A DNA stretch of 64,000 nucleotides, taken from NCBI GenBank assembly GCA_012845835.1, contig JABAKD010000009.1, positions 683,324 to 747,323 of the forward strand, given 5' to 3'. The DNA is from Undaria pinnatifida. Lineage: Eukaryota > Sar > Phaeophyceae > Laminariales > Alariaceae. Of this stretch, positions 54,655 to 63,295 are shown piece after piece. The notes beneath the pieces are model-generated. The model saw only the letters and a list, made by a program, of their open reading frames with translations, did not search any database and was not told the DNA's origin. The first letter of the stretch is position 1; every line of letters begins with the position of its first letter. Position numbers and translations under genes: made by a program.

Positions 54655-56010
54655 AATTCCCTTGATCTCCCTCGATTAATATAAAGATATACAAGACAAT
54701 CATATTGGGTAAAATATCGCGTGAGATAGCTTGGCACTTGATTGGAAACCGTTTTCTAATTGGCGAAGCCCACAAACGCCAAGGTCGTCGGAACGCCATT
54801 TATATTTTTTTTCAGCATTATTTCGTCATGGGTCTGTTGATCGGGTTTTTATTTATAGTTCGCCTCATTCTTTTCTCGGTCGATATAAACAGCTCCTCGT
54901 GTTACAAAAAACTGGAAAATAAAAGAGTCATTCGTTAAACACGCGCAATTTATCTACTCTAGTAAATGAGCGTTATAGCGTTTTCGGTGGAGGAGCTCTG
55001 CGGCCGAGGAACTACCCAAAGTCTTCGGACCCGATGTGGACAACAGCAATGCTACGGTAGAGGGGGGAATTTTTGTGTAATATGTTTTCGGAGCATTAAA
55101 CGAGGCGTTCTTGCAAACTATGTACCTTTCCTCAGCCGCAAAATTAAATTAATCAAATCCTTTTTTAAGTGTTACGTATTACACGTGACTCGGTGCAGTC
55201 AACAAATGGGTAAACCTCCTACCGTATCCTGGGTATGTGCAGTCAACCATGGCATCCTCTGGGTAACCAGACCACGGGAACGTATATCGGTCAAGGGTTG
55301 AATTGTTGTTCGACGTGGAGTTTGGGATCAAGGATATACAGCTCGTTGGACTACGAGCTTCAGAGCGTTGTGGATGCATGCTACGTAACACGGTGGAGGT
55401 GCAGCATGTATATGTTTTTTTGTCTCCTGATCTCAAGAGCTTCATACATTACCAAACAAGAAACCTGGAGAAGAACAAACTTTTGAAATATGAATAATCT
55501 CCATGGCCCCTAGCTTTACGACAAACCCTGCGGCAAAACAATAACAGTCATGAAAATTTCATGGCTAAAGATCAACTTCCTTCACAAACCTTTTAGTCAA
55601 AACGAGCCGCTTCTATCGCGGTACGTGTCTCCCACAGTAGCGCGCGTCTGAAGCGTCTGAAGAGGTGTTAACAGTAGTAGCGGATGAGTTGTCGTTGTGC
55701 CACGTTTAATGGTATGAAGGAGCTGAGTACTGCGATACGGGTAACACTTTCTGGTTTAAACGGCTTCTGAATAACGGGATCTTCTTAGCATGATAATGAT
55801 CGCGATTTCATTTTTGGTCTCCAAACTGTTTCGCTTGATATCTACGGCATGCGATTACCCATTAGGTCGCACCTTTGCAGTTCTCCATATAACAGGTTAT
55901 TCTTCAGATACATAACTCCTCATGTCAGGAATCTCTGTATACAAGTATTTTATCACTATCGTAGCCTGCGTCTGAAAACGCTTGCTCAAACATCTGTCGA
56001 CGTTTCGCAG

Positions 56011-56091
56011 GTGCTGTCTACGCTTATAATTCTGATATCGACGTCCGGGGAAGCACATACTTCATCAGCAACACCGCAGGAACTGACGGAG
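56011..56091 (+). CDS. Candidate 81-nt beta-helix repeat exon (tandem unit B)
   Basis: Acceptor GTTTCGCAG, donor GTAAGC. Reads GAVYAYNSDIDVRGSTYF and ends ISNTAGTDGG. Open, phase 1 at both ends. Compared with unit A, the changes are mainly amino-acid replacements that keep the repeat pattern. Confidence 0.6.
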
Positions 56092-56255
56092 GTAAGCTTT
56101 TTATAGGAAGAATACGTCCGTATCGAGGTTCTTGTTTGGGATAGGGCAACCTCAAATAGCATCGGGAGCTTTTGTTTCATTCTCCTCAGACACCATCTTA
56201 GGCCGACGATAAACTACGCCGGCCCCCATTGAAGAGGGTTCGGGTGTTAGTTTGT

Positions 56256-56545
56256 GCTTGAACCAGGTATCAAAGCCTGATTAGGTTATTATTTGTGGTT
56301 TGTGAAACCGTAACGCGTCTAAGGAGATGCGGCGGAACCAGGTTGGTTCCGCGAGAACTTACAATATAACTGTATGTGGTCCCTAATCTTATGATTGAAG
56401 TCACCACGTGGCTGAGGAGGAAAAGCCCCTCAGCCGCACTTCAAAACTCTACTTCGAAACTCTACTCTACTTGTCTTTCCAGCCCGATGGGTCTTCGGAT
56501 TACGTGACTTCTGTCTCCGTGAGTGAGCCAGCCATGCACCTACCG
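56256..56545 (+). repeat. Hairpin repeat J2 with 36-nt candidate microexon
   Basis: Stem CGCGTCT-AAGG-AGATGCG, a second perfect stem GCGGAACC-AGGTT-GGTTCCGC, and the GGCTGAGG..CCTCAGCC stem. Microexon at 56,483-56,518 (PDGSSDYVTSVS) between TCTTTCCAG and GTGAGT. It forms the B/C junction. Confidence 0.6.
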
Positions 56546-58436
56546 AATTCCCTTGATCTCCCTTGATTAATATACAGATATACAAGACAATCATATTGGG
56601 TAAAATGGCGCGTGAGATAGCTTGGCACTTGATTGGAAACCGTTTTCTAATTGGCGAAGCCCACAAACGCCAAGGTCGTCGGAACGCCATTTATTTTTTT
56701 TTTCAGCATTATTTCGTCATGGGTCTGTTGATCGGGTTTTTATTTATAGTTCGCCTCATTCTTTTCTCGGTCGATATAAACAGCTCCTCGTGTTACAAGA
56801 AACTGGAAAATAAAAGAGTCATTCGTTAAACACGCGCAATTTATCTACTCTAGTAAATGAGCGTTATAGCGTTTTCGGTGGAGGAGCTCTGCGGCCGAGG
56901 AACTACCCAAAGTCTTCGGTCCCGATGTGGACAACAGCAATGCTACGGTAGAGGGGGGAATTTTTGTGTAATCTGTTTTCGGAGCATCAAACGAGGCGTT
57001 CTTGCAAACTATGTACCTTTCCTCAGCCGCAAAATTAAATTAATCAAATCCTTTTTTAAGAGTTACGTATTACACGTGACTCGGTGCAGTCAACAAATGG
57101 GTAAACCTCCTACCGTATCCTGGGTATGTGCAGTCAACCATGGCATCCTCTGGGTAACCAGACCACGGGAACGTATATCGGTCAAGGGTTGAATTGTTGT
57201 TCGACGTGGAGTTTGGGATCAAGGATATACAGCTCGTTGGACTACGAGCTTCAGAGCGTTGTGGATGCATGCTACGTAACACGGTGGAGGTGCAGCATGT
57301 ATATGTTTTTTTGTCTCCTGATCTCAAGAGCTTCATACATTACCAAACAAGAAACCTGGAGAAGAACAAACTTTTGAAATATGAATAATCTCCATGGCCC
57401 CTAGCTTTACGACAAACCCTGCGGCAAAACAATAACAGTCATGAAAATTTCATGGCTAAAGATCAACTTCCTTCACAAACCTTTTAGTCAAAACGAGCCG
57501 CTTCTATCGCGGTACGTGTCTCCCACAGTAGCGCGCGTCTGAAGCGTCTGAAGAGGTGTTAACAGTAGTAGCGGATGAGTTGTCGTTGTGCCACGTTTAA
57601 TGGTATGAAGGAGCTGAGTACTGCGATACGGGTAACACTTTCTGGTTTAAACGGCTTCTGAATAACGGGATCTTCTTAGCATGATAATGATCGCGATTTC
57701 ATTTTTGGTCTCCAAACTGTTTCGCTTGATATCTACGGCATGCGATTACCCATTAGGTCGCACCTTTGCAGTTCTCCATATAACAGGTTATTCTTCAGAT
57801 ACATAACTCCTCATGTCAGGAATCTCTGTATACAAGTATTTTATCACTATCGTAGCCTGCGTCTGAAAACGCTTGCTCAAACATCTGTCGACGTTTCGCA
57901 GGTGCTGTCTACGCTTATAATTCTGATACCGACGTCCGGGGAAGCACATACTTCATCAGCAACACCGCAGGAACTGACGGAGGTAAGCTTTTTATAGGAA
58001 GAATACGTCCGTATCGAGGTTCTTGTTTGGGATAGGGCAACCTCAAATAGCATCGGGAGCTTTTGTTTCATTCTCCTCAGACACCATCTTAGGCCGACGA
58101 TAAACTACGCCGGCCCCCATTGAAGAGGGTTCGGGTGTTAGTTTGTGCTTGAACCAGGTATCAAAGCCTGATTGGGTTATTATTTGTGGTTTGTGAAACC
58201 GTAACGCGTCTAAGGAGATGCGGCGGAACCAGGTTGGTTTCGCGAGAACTTACAATATCACTGTATGTGGTCCCTAATCTTATGATTGAAGTCACCACGT
58301 GGCTGAGGAGGAAAAGCCCCTCAGCCGCACTCCAAAACTCTACTTCGAAACTCTACTCTACTTGTCTTTCCAGCCCGATGGGTCTTCGGATTACGTGACT
58401 TCTGTCTCCGTGAGTGAGCCAGCCATGCACCTACCG
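56546..58436 (+). repeat. Tandem unit C, 1,891 bp
   Basis: A near-identical duplicate of unit B. Visible differences include CGGTCCCGATG against CGGACCCGATG in M2 and an S-to-P-type change after the beta-helix exon's frame (ATACCGACG against ATATCGACG). It contains M2, M3, M4, the beta-helix exon at 57,902 and J3. The near absence of differences implies recent duplication or gene conversion. Confidence 0.85.
57902..57982 (+). CDS. Candidate 81-nt beta-helix repeat exon (tandem unit C)
   Basis: Acceptor GTTTCGCAG, donor GTAAGC. Reads GAVYAYNSDTDVRGSTYF and ends ISNTAGTDGG. One replacement (I to T) compared with unit B. Open, phase 1 at both ends. Confidence 0.6.
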
Positions 58437-58460
58437 CCCGTGTACGTGGATGGTCGAATA
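58147..58460 (+). repeat. Hairpin repeat J3 with 36-nt candidate microexon
   Basis: As J2, but it continues to the right into CGCCCGTGTACGTGGATGG, text also present in J4 and absent from J1 and J2, where the tandem units begin. Microexon at 58,374-58,409. J3 is thus the original right border of the array. Confidence 0.65.
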
Positions 58461-58513
58461 TACTAGAGTTTAAGGATAGATCAAGATATGTCGTGCACAG
58501 GGTGAGCGCAAGG

Positions 58514-59002
58514 ATGGAGACGTCATTCGCATTTTCAGAGGGCTACATGGATTACTCGGATGCTCTGCGGCAGGCCATAGCCCAGATGCCCACGAAGTGG
58601 GATTTCTCAACCTGGGACTATCAAACCCAGCTGGCCTGCTCTGCTGAAGAAACGGAGGCTACACAACAATACGGAGTCGCAGTACAAAGGCAAGCATACG
58701 AAATAGTATGTGAGTTGCAAGACCAGCAAGACGCCGCCGTGGCAAGCCGAGCACAAACAAAGGCACGAGAAGAACGGAAAGGAGCACAGGCGAAAGAGAG
58801 CCATGCCCCACCATCTAGCCAGACCCATTTTATGCAGAAGTCATCGAGCGAGAATGCCGCAAAGTCGTTGGAGCACCAGCCTGAACAGCAGAGGACGTAT
58901 TCGTGCCCGTTGGCATGGACTTCTGAACGCACGGCGCGAGAAGGGCGATTAAATTTTGATGGGGAAGAGGAGGAGGAAGAACGAGTTTGGTTTTGGGAAT
59001 AG
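58514..59002 (+). CDS. Acidic protein of 162 codons, unknown family
   Basis: The cleanest reading frame of the window. It begins METSFAFSEGYMDYSDALRQ; the frame is open upstream to about 58,418, so the ATG at 58,514 is the first methionine and a preceding exon is possible. The middle is a charged, probably helical stretch (EIVCELQDQQDAAVASRAQT, then KAREERKGAQAKES), followed by a glutamine/serine-rich part and an acidic end EEEEEERVWFWE with TAG at 59,000-59,002. It lies immediately right of the J3 repeat. Its reading frame is followed by repeated coding-like DNA with frame breaks, so the protein may originally have been longer. No known domain was recognised. Confidence 0.5.
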   Translation: METSFAFSEGYMDYSDALRQAIAQMPTKWDFSTWDYQTQLACSAEETEATQQYGVAVQRQAYEIVCELQDQQDAAVASRAQTKAREERKGAQAKESHAPPSSQTHFMQKSSSENAAKSLEHQPEQQRTYSCPLAWTSERTAREGRLNFDGEEEEEERVWFWE

Positions 59003-59736
59003 GTGGGAGACGACCAGCAATGGTGGAACAACATGGTGGTAGCTGAGCTAGTGGTGGTGAAAAGCGGCAGCAGAGATCACAGCCGAAGGCCTGGCTTGAC
59101 GAAGACGACGAGCTATTGTGGAACAACATGGTGGTAGCGGAGCTGGGGGTGGTAGCAAAATAGCAGCAGGAATCACAGCCGACGGCCTGGCTTGACGAAG
59201 ACGATGATACCGGTGGAGAACAGCTGATATCGTCGCCGCCGAGGGGAGCTTAAGCGGGTACGCATCTGACGTTATCGTGTCAGGCCGTCATTGACATTTT
59301 GCACCGTCAGGCCGGCGACGCGCAACATGCGCGGACTTTTCAGGCGGTGGAGCTGGAGGGTGGAGAACAGGAGAGTACAAGGAGGCTTGGTGGTGGATTT
59401 GTGTTCGGCTTCTTCGCGGGGCCTGGGGAGGAGCATGGACGGCGGAGAAGGCGCTGTCCGGTGCGAGAGCGTTTACGTGGGAAAGAGATGACCATCGCCT
59501 GGCTAGCACGTGTTCAAAAAGGCACGTATTGCTTTCAATTATATTTTTTCCCTGCAGATTCGCGGTTTGGTTCGGTTTTTGGTTTTGTATTAAAGTTGGC
59601 ATTGGCTGTGTGTTCACGCCCAGTAGCTTGTGAGCATAACACTTCTGTTGTGCTTTTAAATCAGGCACTCTTACAATGGTGGCGTTTGGACGTATATTCG
59701 AAGTTGGGATGGAAGTATAAACTTTGTACCTGGTAA
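59003..59736 (+). pseudogene. Frame-broken continuation with repeated acidic/tryptophan motif
   Basis: After the TAG, DDQQWWNNMVVAEL is followed by a frameshift into RQQRSQPKAWLDEDDELLWN, then NMVVAELGVVAK and a TAG. The same frame goes on with QQESQPTAWLDEDDDTGGEQ to a TAA, then THLTLSCQAVIDILHRQAGD and ARTFQAVELEGGEQESTRR up to at least 59,510. The pieces share composition with the 162-codon frame. Two stops and one frameshift separate them. Either the gene is decaying or short introns remove the breaks, but convincing GT/AG pairs were not found. Confidence 0.4.
59024..59213 (+). repeat. 95-bp tandem repeat, two copies
   Basis: TGGAACAACATGGTGGTAGC starts at 59,024 and 59,119. Each unit contains GGCCTGGCTTGACGAAGACGA. 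The period is not a multiple of three, which fits the frame change seen between the copies. Confidence 0.85.
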
Positions 59737-60113
59737 AGAAATTTGGAAACATGAATAATCTGGTAGCTACGAAGTACTGATATCTGCCACGAGATCACAG
59801 GTATATATATGCAAACTATTATTGTTTGCACGCGTTGCAGAAACGAGAGGTGATGGGTAGGGTGGTTATGTTTTAACACACAACTGAATTTTCAACCCTG
59901 CTCGGGGTTATGCACTCATTGGCACCTATAGTACCTGATATGTGCGATTGTTATTTCATTTAGGTTTGTGACCATGCTGAGAAATGGGGTAGGAGAAACC
60001 CGCGCGAGTTGGTAGGATGCGAGCTGGTAGGATGCTTGATGAAAAATTCAATTTAAGAAATGATATACCTGGTGTTTGTCTTGAACAGGTAGGTGTAGGT
60101 ATGTATGATGAAT
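59737..60113. other. No recognised gene
   Basis: AT-rich with short frames only. CCTGGTAAAGAAATTTGGAAACATGAATAATCT near 59,730 recalls the AACCTGGAGAAGAACAAACTTTTGAAATATGAATAATCT text that follows M3 in the units, a possible old fragment. Confidence 0.3.
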
Positions 60114-60353
60114 GCTGGCTTCCAGAGTTTGTTGATGAAACACGTGTCCTAATCAGGGTGTCCTGTAATACCAGCGCATGTTGAGAGCTTGGTATGGACA
60201 AACCAGAGCGAAACTGATTGGACAGAATTCATTGCTGGCTTCCAGAGTTATGTGGAGAAGCACATGTCCTAATCAGGGTGCCCTGTGATACCAACGCATG
60301 TTGGGAGCTTGGTATGCACAAAACCAGAGCGAAACTGATTCGACAAAATGTGG
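60114..60353 (+). repeat. 120-bp tandem repeat, two copies plus weak remnant
   Basis: GCTGGCTTCCAGAGTT starts at 60,114 and 60,234. Both copies contain GTCCTAATCAGGGTG.CCTGT and AACCAGAGCGAAACTGATT. A weak third start is GTGGCTCGACTCCGGAG at about 60,349. Frames are not conserved. Confidence 0.85.
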
Positions 60354-61249
60354 CTCGACTCCGGAGTGAAGGAGTTATATGTTAGCTGTTCTTATTCGTT
60401 GGATAATGAAATAACAATTCGATGCCCTTCCATTTTGTTTGAATTCGAGGATTCTACTTTTGAGTTTGCATTAATATAGGATGTGATGAACATTATCGTA
60501 ATAGTTTTCACGAGCAGGAAGGACGTAGGAATCACCATGTAATGCAGGATTCAATATGTGCTGGATGGCATACTATCAGTATCGAACTCGGGTCTGTGTT
60601 GATAATTATAGTTAGGCTTTTTTTATTTTGCCTGGGGCATGTTGAAAACGGGAGTATCAATATTCCCACCAGAATTTTGCTTGACCGAAGGTTTGGAGGC
60701 ATATTAATTTGGGAGAGCAATATGGGTTGTTTTTGAGCGCGATTTGAGAATTTTGTCTTGATTTCAGTCTTGAAAATTCGGTTGATGGGGGACTCGGGAG
60801 TACACTAATTTGGGAGAACAATATAGGTGGTTTCTGATTTTTGAGTAATGAACTTTGATATTTTTTATCTTGATTGCGGAGTCGTTCTACGGTAGGCCCC
60901 CCGACGTTTCTTTAACGAAGTCACCGGTTCCAAAACCAGCTCCCGGTCGTATCACTTGATATTCGGTGTTCTTCGACCTTTGCACACAAGACGATATATG
61001 AATAGTTATTTTTTCAATAGTATCCTTCCTTGTGTTGAGCAGCCATGAGGCGTTCGACATAGAGAATCGCTGAGCTTGGGGCGGGTTATCGTAGAATCAA
61101 TCTGCGGTAGTGGAAATTTGGTGGAGGACTTGGAGTATACTAATTCTGTGCGAACAATATTGGTTGGTTTTGAGTATTATTGAACTTTGTTTTGCGGTTA
61201 AATGGGCGTTATCATGAATGTGTGACAAGCAGGGGGGATGTTGGTTTAT
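60354..61249. other. Unassigned, with degenerate repeats
   Basis: Segments with GGAGTACACTAATTTGGGAGAACAATATAGGTGG recur in variants near 60,690, 60,800 and 61,120. No gene is supported. Confidence 0.4.
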
Positions 61250-61552
61250 GCTTGTATGAACGATTGATTGGGGTATTATTTGTGGTTTGTGAAACCGTAA
61301 CGCATCTGAGGAGGTGCGGCGAAACCAGGTTGGTCCCCGAGAATATATATTATGATTGTATGTGGTCTTCAATCTCATGATTGATGTCACCACGTGGCTG
61401 GGGAGGAAAGCCCCTCAGCCGCACTTCGAAACTCCAATTCAAAACTCTACTCTACTTTTCTTCCCAGCCCCATGGGTCTCCGGATTACGTGACTTCTGTC
61501 TCCGTGAGTGAGCGAGCCATGCACCTACCGCCCGTGTACGTGGATGGGTCAA
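61250..61552 (+). repeat. Hairpin repeat J4 with 36-nt candidate microexon
   Basis: A separate copy outside the tandem block: stem CGCATCT-GAGG-AGGTGCG (61,301-61,318) and GTGGCTGGGGAGG..CCCCTCAGCC. Microexon at 61,468-61,503 (PHGSPDYVTSVS) between TTCTTCCCAG and GTGAGT, then GCCATGCACCTACCGCCCGT. It shows that J is an independent repeat and not merely part of the tandem unit. Confidence 0.65.
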
Positions 61553-61734
61553 ATATGATTGGAAAACCCATGCTCAGGGTCGGCTTGCTCGCGTGGGCCA
61601 CCTCATGCGAGAGCCTTGGTTCCGCGGTCGCAGCTGATAAACGAGAAGCCCCAGATGTTGACCAATATGTACAAAAATCCATTATATTGTTTTCGCGTAT
61701 CCGAGCATATTGTCACAATGAAGACATGCGATGA
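61516..61734 (+). other. Short frame following J4
   Basis: From the ATG in GCCATGCACC the frame MHLPPVYVDGSNMIGKPMLR continues to TGA at 61,732-61,734, about 72 codons. In J3 the same start is followed by a stop after MHLPPVYVDG. It may be a small gene or an exon read-through. No domain was recognised. Confidence 0.3.
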
Positions 61735-63295
61735 GTCAACATCGGCCAGAAGCCGCCCACAAATCAGGGGCAAAAACTGGACCAAGACAAGACTGATATA
61801 AAGGCTGGACCCCATCGGAATTAACCCAGAGCTAAACATACAGTAGAAGTCATGTTTGCAGCGGGGTGGCTGACATTCTGACAACACACCACCATCCAAT
61901 AGAGAACACTTTTTTCGTAACACCATATAACCTATATCGCTCGTACATACGTGAACCATGAATCATGTGTCCGTAGAATACAAACCGATACGGCTCATCG
62001 GGCAGAGCGCAAGTACTAGATCTTTTATCCCCCATGCTTGCATGTCTGCCTTGATAGCAGTGCCTCTACATCTGATGCATTTACCCCGCAATTAAAACAT
62101 ACATCCCCTTTTCTACCAGCACATGTTTGACATCCTCCGGACATGGGCCAGTCACAAATCCAAAACCCGAATAAATGACAGCGTCTAAAATTCAAATCCA
62201 ATACACCCCCAACTCTATATTATACCTACAGTAGTAAATCACCATCAATCTCATCATCAGTCCGAGCGCATAGATTTTGAATCGACATGTCCGCTGAAAG
62301 AGACACGACGCCTTGCGACCTATACCAACAGAGTTCACAGAAGAAAAAAAAATCAACGCTGACATGATCAGGCAATCAAACATCACATCTCTTATCATAT
62401 CAGACACCCATTGGGAGAGCACCTGATGAGTCATGTCATACCACAAATAAACTCAACCGACCATTGCTGAACATTCGTGTGACATACGTGCATAACGCGT
62501 ATGCGTGCGCAATGACTATCACCCATGTTGATCATTCAGGATACAAATTATCCACAGTTTATTCGTGAAGACCTTCACCCATTACTATTCATACCAGGTC
62601 AAACTAATATCTTCCTTAAAAAAACACAACCCTGAAAAATCCGAAGACAAACCGAATAGCATCAAAGTAAACACCTTGCAGATAGCGAATCCCAACAGCA
62701 ATGATACCCCCAATTGCCGAATCATGCAGCATAGCTGATCAATTCTCTGCTGTCTCATGGCGAGAGCGGGCTACATATGTGTGGTCATCACTTACCTACC
62801 AGCTCAGTCACGGGGGGGGGCTACTACATGTCCCCAACATCAAATTTGAATACTCGCATGGAGAAAGCACGGAAATTATGAAATATTCAGTCTGGCAGCA
62901 TACGGTACCATGATCTGCTGCCAGATACATTGCCAGCAGCGTACCATTTCAAGAAGCACAAAAAAACGCACGGAAAACATGGAAAGTACTACGACCGTTG
63001 AAGATCATAAACATTTTATCGCGTGCTCTACGTCCGTCACCTTCTAGTACTACTGACCCCGGCCGTCCGGTCGACCTTCCCTACGCATTATTAGTCTGTT
63101 GGCCGCGGCTGGGTCCTCTTTGCCACCGTTTCCACCTGGGCGATTGCACGTTGACGCCCCAAGTGGCTTGACACAAAATGAAGGACATCAAGAACAAAAA
63201 CCACGAGTGAATGTACCATCTTTCTCAAAAGTAATCACGATAGTGGTGCCAACTTACATGCGACCCTAATACAGAATCATGCCGTGTTAATAATC
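61735..63295. other. No recognised gene
   Basis: 1.5 kb with only short frames. A hydrophobic minus-strand frame of 84 codons (62,192-62,446) and a plus-strand frame of 70 codons (62,701-62,913) are open but have no other support. No paralogue in the window was noticed. Confidence 0.3.

Larger units (their letters stand above)
54655..56545 (+). repeat. Tandem unit B, 1,891 bp
   Basis: Each corresponding position recurs 1,891 bp further right in unit C with very few changes. The unit starts AATTCCCTTGATCTCCC and ends inside repeat J2 at CACCTACCG. Contents in order: end of M1, M2 (AEELPKVFGPDVDNSNATVE, then a stop after GGIFV), M3 (open from 55,303 for 64 codons, with an in-frame TAA before it where unit A has an open codon), M4, the beta-helix exon and J2. 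It arose by duplication between J and sequence upstream of M1/M2, most likely by unequal exchange. Confidence 0.85.
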
